From Yamagishiella unicocca (lineage: Eukaryota; Chlorophyta; Chlorophyceae; Chlamydomonadales; Volvocaceae), in assembly GCA_003116995.1 (NCBI GenBank), contig BDSL01000004.1, positions 620,001-684,000 on the forward strand: DNA of 64,000 nt, given 5' to 3'. Below the pieces are notes generated by a model. That model was not told the DNA's origin, made no database searches, and saw nothing but the letters and a program-made list of their open reading frames with translations. Below are positions 1 to 10,849 of the stretch, in pieces. A program made the translations under genes and the position numbers. Position 1 is the stretch's first letter; every line of letters begins with the position of its first letter.

Positions 1-450
1 GGGGCGGCCACAAGGGAGCAGTTCACACCGGTGCGCCGCATAATAGTGCGGTTCACGGGTGAGGCAGAGGATGTTCAGGCTGCAAGGGCAGCCTTTATCA
101 GCTGCGCTGTGTTCATCCGGCAGACGTTCCAGTGGGTGGTTGCCGACAACCTCACCCCCGCGGGTCGCGCCGCCCGACGTGCAGCATCGTACGACTACAA
201 GAGGTTGCTGGACGGCGGCATGCGGCCGAAGTGGCGCAACGGCGCCCAGATCTTCGTACTGCCTCCGGGGTCACGTGTCCCCAGGCAGTACACAGAAGAG
301 GACGTGAAGCGCTGCCCGGAGGCACCACCAGAGACGGGCGGACGAGGAGTGAGGGGAGGCGGAGCATGGCGCAGTATGGCGGGGTCCGGTGAGGGACCCG
401 GGAGGAATGGAGACCTGGGAGGTGCGCGTAACGGCGACGCACGAATCTAA
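1..450 (+). CDS. LINE ORF1, C-terminal part (partial)
   Basis: The frame is open from base 1 to the TAA at 448-450, so the true start lies before the window. The visible ~149 residues are basic in the middle (Arg/Lys-rich around the MRPKWRNGAQIF segment) and Gly/Arg-rich near the end, compatible with the nucleic-acid-binding role of LINE ORF1 proteins. No zinc knuckle or RRM is visible in this part. The stop codon overlaps the ORF2 start as TAATG. Assignment rests on position directly before a LINE ORF2 in the same orientation, not on a recognised domain. Confidence 0.6.
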   Translation, partial: GAATREQFTPVRRIIVRFTGEAEDVQAARAAFISCAVFIRQTFQWVVADNLTPAGRAARRAASYDYKRLLDGGMRPKWRNGAQIFVLPPGSRVPRQYTEEDVKRCPEAPPETGGRGVRGGGAWRSMAGSGEGPGRNGDLGGARNGDARI

Positions 451-3400
451 TGACGGATAGTAACCTGCGTATCATTTTGTGGAACGTGCGCCATCTAGAG
501 GAAGGCAAGCTGCAGGAAGACGAACTAATATGGCATTTACTTTCTATGCATGATATCATCATTTGTGTTGAAACACACGGCACAGAAGCGCACCCGACAG
601 CAGGTCAACAGCTACCGGGTTATAAGAATTTTTGCGTGGACAGGCCTAGAATGGGGGGCAGGAGGGCGGGAGGTGTAGCCGTGTACGTCCACGATAGAAT
701 CGCAGACGCCTTGGAGCCGTTACTGTATGTAGCGGAGCCTCGGGGCTGCGAGTCTGTGTGGCTGCGGCTGCGCTCCGATTGGGCGGACGCAGGCGGCCGT
801 AGTTTGCTGATCGGTGCGTGCTATATCGCGCCCGAAGACTCGTCCTACCATAGGGAAGGACGACCAGCAGCCACGAACGCCGAAGCAGCCCTAGATGCCT
901 TTGCTGCTCTTCAAGCGAGATTAGGCGCACTGCGACGTGACGACGACCTAGTGCTCCTTGCCGGTGATTTCAACGCACGTATGTCTGGGGGACAGAGCGG
1001 GATTCCAGACCTGCCCGACATCACAGTAGCAGGTTTAGCAGAGCAATTAGGGGCTCCCTTTGGCTATGACGACAGCATTGATGCTGTTCCACGTTTTCGG
1101 AATTGTGTCGACGCGCGCACCAACCACGCGGGCATTGAGCTGGGGAACGTATGCCGCTCAGAAGGCCTGTGTGTAGTAAATGGGAGGGTTAGAGGTGATG
1201 AACGCGGGGCTCTTACGTTCTTGGGCCCGCAAGGTGGCAGTACGGTGGACCTATTTCTAACTAGTCCTAGTCTGTTTTCTAAGTGTCAGGCTTTATTTGT
1301 GTTTGATAATCTGCATAATAGGCTACGTACGCGTGGTACGGGCGGGCGTACGTTCAGTGACCACGGACCGGTTAGTCTACAACTGGGCGTGCGGCTGCAA
1401 CGGCCGGACGGGGAATTACCTCCACGTCGTCCTCGTAAGCGTCTGGGTTTCAACGTTAGCCAGTGGAGGAAGTATGCAACCTATTTCACTGCAGACGACA
1501 GTGCAGTAATGGCAAATCTACAGGAGGTTACGCAAGGGTTGGATAATGGCTCTGTTTCTAGCACATGTGCGGTAGATCGTATAGGCGAGATTCTGTACGG
1601 AGCTATGAAGCAGGCTTTTGGGGTGGGGCGTGAGTCGCGGCAACCGCGATCGAATCACGCGCCTTGGTGGAATGCGGAATGTGCGCAAAAGCATGCTGCT
1701 ATGAGTTCTAAGCTAACGGATGCAAAAGGTCAAGGCAGGTGTTCGGGGGTGTGGCAAGCATACAGGGTCGCGAGGCAGGAGTTCAATAGAGCACGCAGGC
1801 GCGCAATGGCGGCTTTTGAGCACGAGGAATGGCGCGCATTCATTAACAACTGTCGCGGAGACCCTAAGGCGCTATGGCGCAAGCTTTCGGACGGGTCATC
1901 GGAGTCGTGCCCTATTACTGATGCAGACGCGTGGCGAAGTCATTTCCAGGCGCTGCTCAATGAAAGGCAGCGCCCGCCAGATTATGAGCGTGCAACGGAT
2001 ATACTGGGCTTTGTTAATAGAGTAGATAGGCACACGTTACCTTGGTGGCGTGCCTTAGGGGAGGAGGAAGCAGAACTCAGGAGGCGAGCGGCAGATGAGG
2101 CGCTCAACACGCCAATTACGGCGGCGGAAGTTGCAGTGGTTTTGGAGAAGCTACCGAATGGCAAGTCGAGCGGTCCCGAGAAAGTGTGCGGCGAGTGCTA
2201 CCGATACGCTCGGAAGCTTCGCAGTGGCAGCGAGGATCGGAGCCCAGAAATTAACAGGCTTGTCCCGGTTGTGACGGTGCTAATGGAGCATATTCGCGCT
2301 ACGGGTGATTACCCTGCACAGTTTACTGTGTCGGATCTAGTCCCGGTGTATAAGGGGAATGGGAAGGACATGTTAGAGTGCAGTAATTACAGAGGGATCG
2401 CGGTGGGCGGAGTGCTTGCCAAATGTTACGCTTCAGTTCTGGAACGGCGTCTTTCAAAATTCGCCGAATCTGAATTTGCAGCAAGACCGGTCCGACACTG
2501 GTGTCAAGCGGGTTTTCGTCGGGGTTTGGGCACACAACATCATCTTTTCGCGCTTCGTCATTTTATAGCTCGTTACGCTAGGCCGGGGCAACACGGGCTT
2601 TTAGTCTGCCAGATCGATTTCGAGAAGGCTTTTGATCGTGTGGACCGAAATTTGTTGTGGGCTCGGCTAAGGGAACGGGGTCTTTCTGGGCAAATGCTGT
2701 CTGCTATTAGGCGTTGTTATGATAAGGTGCAATTGCGCGTGAAAGTCAACGGGAAGAGAGGTGAGCGGTTTGAATCAGTGCAGGGGGTAAAGCAGGGATG
2801 CCCGCTAAGCCCAGTCCTGTTCGGGTTGTTTATCGAATCATTTGCGGATTACGTAGATGAGCACGAGCAAAGGCAACCTCGGGGATGCGTCCCCACCGCG
2901 CATGGAAAAGGGGTCCCGGAGCTGCTGTACGCGGATGACCTTACGCTCATGACTATGAATCGGGAACGGATGCAATTCCTGTTGGATAGGTTAGCGGAAT
3001 TCTGTGATGCATTTGGAATGAATTTGAATGTGGGTAAATGCGAGTTGATGGTATTCGCCGGTAGGCAAACGTCCTACGACGCACTTTTGAGTGATGCAGC
3101 AGGGTTGCGTTATGCGGGCCAGACGGTGCCAGTCAAAGAGCGCGCAAGATATCTTGGACTGCGATATGGATCAGGTTTTTCGTTCGACTCGTGCCGAATG
3201 GAGCTATGCGATGTGGGTCGCAGGGGAGTTTTTGCTTTAATGCGTAAGTTAGAATTAAATCGCGTATGGGCACCCGATCTTATGCTACGCTGTTTTGACG
3301 CCCAAATAAGGCCTTTATTATCGTACGGAGCGGAGGTATGGGGACCAGACGCTATTTGGGAAGTTTTAGGAACTAAGGGTAGACAGCGGGTTAGGGAGTG

Positions 3401-4406
3401 GCAAAGATGGAACCAGCGGGGAGGGTCAGGAGCGACGGGGGAGAATGCGGCGCTGCTTGGCAGATGGGGAAAATGGGTTCGAAGCACAGGTCGTGCGGCA
3501 GGTGTATTTGAAAGAGCTCTGGCGGATCCAATGGTCGAGGTACAGAAGATCTTTTTGCGCAGGGTAGTTGGCGCTAGTTTGCCTCCGAACAGGCAACTCT
3601 TCGCAGAGTCCTCTCAACTGCCTTTGCATCACTTTTGGGCACAGCAAGTGTTTGGTTTTTGGAAGCGCCTGAGTAAGCAGCCCTCGACGCTCGCACAGGC
3701 AGTCTTAGAGGAGGATATTTTTGCATGGTTGGAATCGGATCGCTCGTCAAGCGAGCATGAATATTTCTGGGCTGGTAAGGTGCTGCGGATTCTTGGAGCA
3801 CTTGGGTACGACTATCGCCAACATGTGAGCGCAACGTTGAGTAATGTGGACAAAGCCAAGGCAATAGCCGCGTTGGAAATCCCGTTTGACAAGGTGCTAG
3901 AGGAGTTCAGGCGGCGTTTGCTGCTCGATTGGAACTCGAGTGATATTGTTATGGATCCGCGGGTTTTTCCCGAATTTGCAGCAGGAGACAGTGATCGCGG
4001 GAAGCCGGGCGTAACAATGTGTCGCTACTCGAATTGGATGGGCGTTGCATATGCCCCCGACGCGCATACAAAGAAGCTCGATCACCTTCGCGCGTGTATG
4101 CCTCGGAAGCATCACACGGCGCTGATGCGTTTTCGTCTCGGCTGTTGGGATCTCGACGTAAGTCGTTTTGCACGTCGGCCGCGTAAGCCACGTGTTGAGA
4201 GAACGTGCCGAGTGTGCCGCGGGGATATGGTAGAAGACGAGTTTCATGTTCTTATGGAGTGTCCCGTGTATGAGCCCCTCAGACGAGCTGTAGATTTCCC
4301 TACTGGACAGGATATGCAAGTGGTGATGACTACGTGGGATCAGGTGAAACTAGGCAACCTTTTGGCTCAGATACAGAGGGCGCGGACAGAGTCATTAAGG
4401 GAATAA
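450..4406 (+). CDS. LINE ORF2: APE endonuclease and reverse transcriptase
   Basis: 1318 residues. The N-terminal ~310 residues form an APE-like endonuclease: an N in LWNVRH near the start, a catalytic E in CVETHG, a GDFNAR block and a final SDHGP block. The reverse transcriptase follows: GKSSGPE, then NYRGIAV, QAGFRRGLGT, the first catalytic Asp at D723 (QIDFEKAFD), GVKQGCPLSP, and YADD with aspartates at 829-830. The C-terminus has a CX2CX9HX4C knuckle (C1253, C1256, H1266, C1271), as in L1-type elements. All catalytic residues appear present. ATG at 450-452 shares its A with the ORF1 stop, suggesting translation by termination-reinitiation. Base composition is less GC-rich than the host exons that follow. 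Confidence 0.93.
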   Translation: MTDSNLRIILWNVRHLEEGKLQEDELIWHLLSMHDIIICVETHGTEAHPTAGQQLPGYKNFCVDRPRMGGRRAGGVAVYVHDRIADALEPLLYVAEPRGCESVWLRLRSDWADAGGRSLLIGACYIAPEDSSYHREGRPAATNAEAALDAFAALQARLGALRRDDDLVLLAGDFNARMSGGQSGIPDLPDITVAGLAEQLGAPFGYDDSIDAVPRFRNCVDARTNHAGIELGNVCRSEGLCVVNGRVRGDERGALTFLGPQGGSTVDLFLTSPSLFSKCQALFVFDNLHNRLRTRGTGGRTFSDHGPVSLQLGVRLQRPDGELPPRRPRKRLGFNVSQWRKYATYFTADDSAVMANLQEVTQGLDNGSVSSTCAVDRIGEILYGAMKQAFGVGRESRQPRSNHAPWWNAECAQKHAAMSSKLTDAKGQGRCSGVWQAYRVARQEFNRARRRAMAAFEHEEWRAFINNCRGDPKALWRKLSDGSSESCPITDADAWRSHFQALLNERQRPPDYERATDILGFVNRVDRHTLPWWRALGEEEAELRRRAADEALNTPITAAEVAVVLEKLPNGKSSGPEKVCGECYRYARKLRSGSEDRSPEINRLVPVVTVLMEHIRATGDYPAQFTVSDLVPVYKGNGKDMLECSNYRGIAVGGVLAKCYASVLERRLSKFAESEFAARPVRHWCQAGFRRGLGTQHHLFALRHFIARYARPGQHGLLVCQIDFEKAFDRVDRNLLWARLRERGLSGQMLSAIRRCYDKVQLRVKVNGKRGERFESVQGVKQGCPLSPVLFGLFIESFADYVDEHEQRQPRGCVPTAHGKGVPELLYADDLTLMTMNRERMQFLLDRLAEFCDAFGMNLNVGKCELMVFAGRQTSYDALLSDAAGLRYAGQTVPVKERARYLGLRYGSGFSFDSCRMELCDVGRRGVFALMRKLELNRVWAPDLMLRCFDAQIRPLLSYGAEVWGPDAIWEVLGTKGRQRVREWQRWNQRGGSGATGENAALLGRWGKWVRSTGRAAGVFERALADPMVEVQKIFLRRVVGASLPPNRQLFAESSQLPLHHFWAQQVFGFWKRLSKQPSTLAQAVLEEDIFAWLESDRSSSEHEYFWAGKVLRILGALGYDYRQHVSATLSNVDKAKAIAALEIPFDKVLEEFRRRLLLDWNSSDIVMDPRVFPEFAAGDSDRGKPGVTMCRYSNWMGVAYAPDAHTKKLDHLRACMPRKHHTALMRFRLGCWDLDVSRFARRPRKPRVERTCRVCRGDMVEDEFHVLMECPVYEPLRRAVDFPTGQDMQVVMTTWDQVKLGNLLAQIQRARTESLRE

Positions 4407-4706
4407 TCCCGATTTTCTAGTATTAGTTCTTGAAGTGCGCCCTTTGACGGATGTCCGTTATGGGGGGACGCATGCTACTGGCGCGAGCCAGTACGACATG
4501 TAATAAATCGTAAATCGTGACGGCTTCCAGGGGCACGCCTGTGATAAACCTGCTGATTCCGCGCAAACTTGTTAACTGTATGGTAAATTTCAGCACGAAC
4601 ACCATCGCAAGCTCGTTTCTAATCCCATCCCTTGAGGAGCCCTAGTTAGACTACCACTCCTGTTTTTGCCGCCGATATATAGCTGAGAGACATTGAGAAG
4701 GACATA
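4407..4706 (+). other. LINE 3' UTR / REI1 promoter and 5' leader
   Basis: A 300-bp gap. The first part, to about 4520, is probably LINE 3' UTR (an A/T-rich segment with two near copies of AAATCGTAAATCGTGA-type sequence around 4503-4520). The remainder must hold the REI1 promoter and 5' UTR. A TATATA run at 4675-4681 is only ~25 nt before the ATG, so it is not convincing as a TATA box. Confidence 0.5.
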
Positions 4707-7690
4707 ATGGCCGCAACGGATGCGGCACGGTCTCAAACAGGCTTTTATTGCAGCACGTCAGGAACTTACTTTGCAGACTTGCAAAGCCTTTCGGAGCATT
4801 ATAAGTCAGATTTCCATCGGTACAACCTTAAACGTAAAGTTGCGGGCTTGCCACCGGTGACGAAGGACTGGTTTGAGGCTCGCAAGGCGCAGCTTAGTAC
4901 CGCGGCCGCCGGCGCCTCCACGACTGCACCTGTTCAGCGGTCATGGATCGACCCGCTGACGAAGAAGAAATTCAACACCGAGAACACCTATCAAGTATTC
5001 GTGGGGTCGAAGAAGTATGCCGAATTGGTGCGCAAGAGTGGGCAGCCGCCGCCGGAGCCTGTCATTGTCACTCGGCAGGCAGCGGCAGAAGGTGCACAGC
5101 AGCATCCAGGTGCGTAACACGCTATTGTAACCTCTACCCGGACGAGGGAGGCGTTGGGCTTGGCGCGGTGGCCAAATGGCGACGAAGCAGTGCTGGCCTG
5201 CAACACCTTTCGACAGGGCTTTGTCCTGTTGGGGTTTGAGCTGCACCTGCGCAGCGCTGCGTTGCACCACATTGCTTCCACCTCCGTCAGACGCCTACCG
5301 ACTACCTATCTTCGGGCACCTACTCCTAGGGGTATCCAGGGTACCGACTAGGGTACCCACGGGGTGTTCCGCCTTCCTACCCACTATCCTAAGCGACCAA
5401 ACAACACCGTTCACCTCGGCTCGTCTAGAGACTGGCGCTCCTTATCACAGCACAGGCCATCTATGTCGACCACCCCTGTGCGCTCGCGCCATGTGTTTGC
5501 CGCCGCTGTGCAGATGGAGCACCAGCGGCCCCACCCGCCGCCCCCGCCCAGCCGGCCGGGTTCAAAGTTGTGGCGCCTCCAGGAGGCCTACCTGGCAGAA
5601 AGCGTGAGGTGCGTTCCCCAGGGGGCAGACGAGACACGCATGCTTGGTGCATCGCAACATGTGTGACCATCTGAGTCGTTGCCTGAGGCCTGAAGCGTTG
5701 CCTGATCATCAACGCTAGAACAGGCGGGCGCATCCAGGTATTTTGCTGCCCCTGTCTCTGGGCTCACCCGCGTCTGCGTCACCCGCAGCAGCCCCAGTCC
5801 AGACCCTTGCCTCCAGTTGACGATGTTCTCCTTTGCCGGGCCCGCCCATCACTTCCGCTTCTGCCCCTCTTCAATCCGCTTGCACAGGGCGGCGATGTGG
5901 CGATGGCGGACGGCGAGGCCGAAGATGGCGATGACAACGAGAGCGGCTGGGAGACGGCCTCGGAAGACGAGGTGGCTGAGCTGGCAGGGGAGGCGGCTGC
6001 CGCAGATGGGGACTCCAGCATGCGGGTAGGGCGGGGAGGTGGTGGATGCAATGCAGGGTGGAGGAGGGGGAGGCGGATGGCAGTGTGGTATCGATTTGGG
6101 TGGCCCCCGTTCCGTTTGGCCGTCCACCACTCCCATACCACTCCCATCTCCCGCCGAACCCCTCTCCGGCAACCCCGCGGTCGCGCTCACTGTCGCTCTC
6201 GCCGCGCGGCTGCAGGACGCCGAGGGTCGCGAGTGGCCAGAGTGGGACGTGCGGCGCAGCCTGTTGGACAACCACATGAGCGACTCATTCCAGGCCAACT
6301 TGGAGTACATGCTGAAGAAGTTCGGCTTCTACCTGCCGGACTCGCAGTACCTGAAGGACCCGGAGGGGCTGCTGAAGTACCTAGTGAGTCCGGGCCTCGG
6401 GGGGCTGGGCTGGGCGGTGCGGCGGGAGGGGTGCTGGGAAGAGGAGGGGTTCGTGTGCGTGGCAGCGAGGTTGTCGGGCTGGGAAGGCTGTGCACCGCAG
6501 CATTCCGCACCATAGTCCTCCCTGTCCTGAGCCCTCCACCGCCCTCTGCCCCTGCCGTTGCAACCACCGCAGGGAGCCAAGGTTCAAGTGGGCCGGGTGC
6601 CGCTTTACGTGCGTGGGGACGAAGTGAACATGAAGCAGTTCCGCAGCCTGCACGCCGTACAGCGACACATGGTGGACACGTGCCAGTGCAAAGTTGTGTA
6701 CGACGACAACGAGGACGAGTACGAGGAGTTTTACGATTACGATATGGGCCAGGTGCGCATTACCTCCGCAAGGCGGCATCATCCCACACCGCTCGCGCGA
6801 GGCGTGGTTGTGGTAATCGGGAGTGCAGGCCCGCACCAGTCACCGGTCCAGGCCTAGGCTGCTCCTTTGCCTTCGCCTCCTAGCTGTATATCGGCAAAGT
6901 TGCTGCATATTATTGGCTCTGAAAGCCTTCGATCGGCCAGTTGTTGGCGCTTTTGGGCCGACCTCGTCTGCGCTTTTCCATTCCTGCATAGACTCGTCGT
7001 GTGCTTCCTCGCCACGGTACGGTACCACCCTTGCGCCCCACAGGAGGACGATGGCGCCGATGACTCCGGTGCGGTGGTCCTGGCAGGGGCTGTCCCCGGC
7101 ACCACCGCCGCTGCTGTGGCCGGCTATGAGCTTGTGGTCGGTGGCGGCGGTGAGGACGGCATCAGCGGAGGCAAGGTGCTGGGGCACCGCGAGTTCGCCC
7201 GACTCTACCGGCAGCGACACCGGCCGGAAGACGACCGCCGCTCCGTGGTGCTCAACACCATGCTGGCTAGGTGGGTACAGAGTTATCTTCTGTAAGGGTT
7301 TGTGAGAGTGGGTGGGGCTAAGGCGGCAACGACTATCGATAACTGTCCTACAAAGCTGGTGCACAGTGCGCTTGATGCTGGGTCAGCGGTTAGTGTCACA
7401 GGCCCTGGGGCGCTGGAAGGCAGTGGTTGGAGCGCCAGCCGAGCGCTTAGTCTAGACGTGGACTTATGTTCGAGATTGCGTCATAACCGACATGTCCTGA
7501 ACATTGTGCGCTTCCACGCCTTCGCGACAGGTACCGCGCCCTGGGTGCGCCCACGTCGACTGACGATGTGCGCGACCTTAAGGCAAAGAAGGACGCCACT
7601 GCTCGCCACCGTCACCAGCTGGGCAGCCAGTTGAAGATGAGCATGATTAAGAACGTGCTGAAGAAGCTCCCCAAGAACTGCGAGTTCTGA
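4707..7690 (+). CDS. REI1: REI1/ZNF622-type cytosolic 60S ribosome biogenesis factor
   Basis: Seven exons: 4707-5109, 5514-5608, 5888-6025, 6216-6383, 6573-6752, 7044-7270, 7531-7690; 456 residues, normal for the family. REI1/ZNF622 releases and recycles the export factor Arx1 from cytosolic pre-60S subunits. Seen here: N-terminal finger region followed by HRYNLKRKVAGLPPV, the acidic stretch ending GWETASEDE, the FYLPD...GLLKYLG block, FYDYD, the GHREFARLYRQR block and the YRALGAP C-terminus, all in family order. All exon phases agree. Unusual: the four zinc fingers have lost most ligands. Finger 1 keeps C15, H31 and H37 but has Ser at 18; fingers 2 and 3 keep none; finger 4 keeps one His. 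The exon 5514-5608 is a short Ala/Pro linker and the least certain. Confidence 0.9.
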
Positions 7691-8350
7691 GCACGGCTAT
7701 CGGGCTTTGGTGGAATGTTTATCTGTGTGGTTTTGAGCCCATGTCCGGCAGGATGACGCGTTGTTTCGTTGCGTTTGGTTCTGTGAGAAAGCGTCCCGCT
7801 GTGGAGGTTAGCTGCGATCAGCGGTGCAGGTCGGCTACACCGCCACCGCCTGCAGCGGGAGAACGATGGAATGCGACGTTTATAATATACAGTATGAACG
7901 CGCTGATGTGTGCGCTAAGGAGCAGCCGTGGTTTGTGAAGCAGCAGGTTGCAGGTTGTCGCTCTCCACGACATGCCATGCACCGCACGGAAAGCAGCACA
8001 AAACAATCGTTGCTAATGAATCGTCATCCTCAGCAAACTGGAACATTATATTGTTAGTATGTAAGTAGCTGAGGAGATCAGACAATTTGCGCAGCTGCTG
8101 GTAGTCTCTACTCCCCCAGGTGCAAGTCTGCTAAACTGACCGTACATGCTAAGGGGTCAAGTTGGGACGTGTACGCCCGCATCCTACCCAACCTTTTTCA
8201 TTCTGAGGAAGCCAGGCGGGTCAGCACAGAACCGTCAGTATTAGGGGACGTGCGGACGCCCAAAGGGGACACGCGTTTTCAGATTATAATTATAGGTTAA
8301 CTTACCGTCGTAACATTTGGCTGAAGGTTCGTTGTGACGTCTGCTTAAGA
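7691..8350 (+). other. REI1 3' UTR and RTF2 promoter
   Basis: No coding exon is supported. It holds the REI1 3' UTR up to about 8080, then the upstream region of RTF2. ORFs here are short and without recognisable content. Confidence 0.5.
8060..8064 (+). terminator. TGTAA polyadenylation signal, REI1
   Basis: TGTAA is the usual 3'-end signal of volvocine algae. This copy lies 370 nt after the REI1 stop and before the RTF2 start. Confidence 0.5.
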
Positions 8351-9962
8351 ATGGGCCTCGATGGCGGGACCATTGTCAGTCGCTCTGATGTACTTCGTGG
8401 TCAATCTTGGCGAGTAGCTAAGAATGATACTTCAAGGTCTACACGGGGCGGGAATGTGTCAAGGGTCCCAACAGAGACGGCGGACAAGACCGTAGAGCGG
8501 TAAGGGAACGGCCATGTTTTTCCCTCGGTATCATGTATACATCGTCAGGGGACACTTGTTATACTCGCGTGGAGACCAGGGGACCAGGGGCCGGCCAGGT
8601 CAAGGAGGCACCTGGGATACGGAGGATCCTCGTCTCCAGGCTCATCACCAAGCATACACTAGTACCCAGGCTTATCACCAATCGTGCTGAGTGTATCGGG
8701 GGTGCTAGGCCGAGCTGACAAATGACGGGCATGACGCAAATTCCGTGGATGGCGTTCCCTGTTTAAGTGTAAAACACTTGCATTTGTTGGCTCGAAGGCC
8801 ACAGCCATTAAGAATCGTGTTCAACACCCCGCTGCCCTTGTCTGCGTTATCCTGATGCACACGACACTCCTACCCAACAACGCGCTGATTCCCCTCCATC
8901 TCTGCCTGCCTGCGCATATGCCGTACACACCCTACCACGAGGTCAATGCTACTGGGTAGTCAGGCATTTATACCCCCTCAAGCCCTTCCATCGCACACAT
9001 GCACATGACCTTTCCGTCAAAGCAGTGCCGTACATCAAAAAACGCCGCTTGCGACCCAAAGACATGCGAAGCAGTATGGCGGCCTTGGGTCTCCATTTCG
9101 TACCTAAGTCAAAATCCCATCGTCCTCGACCAAACAGTCGCGCCGCATAAGCAAAGATGCACCTTTGCTGTTGCGTCGGGGACAAACGAACTGCCCACCC
9201 ATACGCGTGCGCACCACGCTCCCCCATACGGGACTGCTCTTAATGGGAACGTTTACGCTGCTGCTCCGGTGTATGAATGTGCGCAGGACGACCGCGTGGT
9301 CCACCTGTTCGCTGAGCTCACAGCCACTCCGACCGCCAATCGTCGCATGTGGCCTCGGGCGGTTGTACAACAAGGATGCTGTGCTCGAGTTCCTGCTTTG
9401 CAAGAAGGGCAAGATTTCGTCCCCCGATGCACTACTGCAGTACGCCAACCAACTCCGGGTGGCAGTTGGAGGCCTGGACCACATCAACTCCATCAAAGAC
9501 GTCATCGAGCTGCAGCTTCAACCGGCTGGACCCTCCAGCAGCAGCACGGCGGCGGGCCCCAGCACATCCTCTTCAGCGTCAGCGGCGGCGACAGGCGATA
9601 CCCCATCGCGAGCATTTATCTGTCCAATCACTATGCTGCCGTGCGACCGGCATCCATGCTCTGCGCTGCGGCCATGCGGCCACGTGCTGAGTGACAGGGC
9701 GCTCCGGAACTTAGGCGGCGACAGGGCTTGCCCCTTATGCGGTGTGGCCTCCACGTCGGAGCTGCCCATACACGGCACGCCCGAGCAAGTGGAGCTCCTT
9801 AAGGAGCAGATGAGGGCCACTGCCGCCACCAAACTGGCCAAGCAGGCGGGCAGCAAGAAGCGGAAGGCAGCTGAGGTGGAGGCTACCGCAGCAGCAGCAA
9901 TGCAGGACAATTTCGAGGGCCCCACATCGGCGCCCCCGGCAACGCGCCAGGAGCACGAGTAG
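8351..9962 (+). CDS. RTF2: RTF2, replication termination factor 2
   Basis: Two exons: 8351-8499 and 9287-9962; 274 residues. The first exon is short and easily missed: it begins MGLDGGTI, the hallmark N-terminus of the family, and ends in DKTVER, splicing in phase to the WSTCSLSSQPL block. Exon 2 continues with PPIVACGLGRLYNKDAVLEF, HINSIKDVIEL, and a RING-like segment beginning FICPITM, with LRPCGHVLS and CPLCG pairs. RTF2 homologues act at stalled replication forks (Schizosaccharomyces RTS1 barrier, human RTF2) and have a modified RING resembling that of ubiquitin or SUMO ligases. A Ser/Thr/Ala-rich insert (about residues 117-140) separates the two halves, and the tail is Lys/Ala-rich (GSKKRKAAEV), possibly a nuclear localisation signal. 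The single 787-bp intron shows no gene. Confidence 0.9.
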
Positions 9963-10849
9963 TATCGAACGCCATGGCCCAGGCCTACTTGCAGCAGCTA
10001 CCCAGTTGGAATAGCAACCCGCATAGCCCTGTTGAGCGCCACTGGAACCTCTATTTGAGGACGCCGTAAGAGTGGCCACACTCCGTAATGTCCTCCATGA
10101 TGCGGTCGTGCCTAGTTGTGCATCCCTTCACCATGTCGCCCATTGCAACACGATTGCATTGAGAGGCCTTCCTGTAGCCAGGCTCGGCCGGCGATCCTTT
10201 TTTCCGTCTCATACCAGCAAGATATGTCGCTTAAACAAGACGTGTGTGCATCGTCTCGGTCCCTCTCGCCTTACTACTCCAGCAGTACACCACCCAGAGC
10301 GGAAACATCCACACCAGCATCCCGCAGCGCCCTAAGACCTATCCTGCTGTCCCGCACCTACGACCTATCCTGCTGTCCGCCTGCCTGCTGACTCCACTGG
10401 GCCGCATATACCTATGCTCCGCTAACCAGCCAATATGGTACTATTTGTCTCCCGGCCTTGTACGACTCGATCTGCAAGGTGTTGAAATGCAGACGTACGT
10501 CAATAATGGAGGTTGTAAAGCAGCCGAACACGAGACGTTGAAGGTCACGGTGCCGCAACCATGGCCATTCGTGCTCCTCTTCACAACTAGGCCTCATTGG
10601 CCTAGCTAGCACGCAGTTTTAGCGTTTTTGGCCGATTTGGCCGTGCTGATCTCAATGACGGTTGCTCAAACCATGCAATTGTAAGGGTCACATGTTAACA
10701 CTGCAGCAGCAAATCGACATACAGAGAGGACAGTGCCGATACAACTGGATACGCATGTCAGCGTCCTTCCAGTCAATGCAGTACATTGCAATACGCTCGT
10801 ACGACATGTGCAAGAACTGCTACGGTGCGAAAGTGATAGCCTGGGGTGC
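9963..10849 (+). other. RTF2 3' UTR and convergent intergenic region
   Basis: RTF2 (+) and the next gene (-) converge here. TGTAA occurs at 10514-10518 and again at 10680-10684, either of which could end RTF2 transcripts. No exon is recognised. Confidence 0.5.

Larger units (their letters stand above)
1..4406 (+). mobile_element. L1-like non-LTR retrotransposon (LINE), 5' truncated by window edge
   Basis: Two consecutive ORFs in the order expected for a LINE: the tail of ORF1, then a long ORF2 with an APE-type endonuclease, a reverse transcriptase and a C-terminal CCHC knuckle. There are no LTRs, integrase or RNase H. ORF2 has no stop or frameshift over 1318 codons, so the copy looks young. 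The 3' end cannot be placed exactly: there is no clear poly(A) tail, only an A/T-rich stretch near 4500-4520, and no target-site duplication can be checked because the 5' end is outside the window. It ends at most 300 bp upstream of the REI1 start codon. Confidence 0.9.

Noticed and set aside
6046..6310. Several frames on both strands between REI1 exons
   Set aside because: They overlap REI1 exons 3 and 4, whose reading frame matches the family through conserved blocks.
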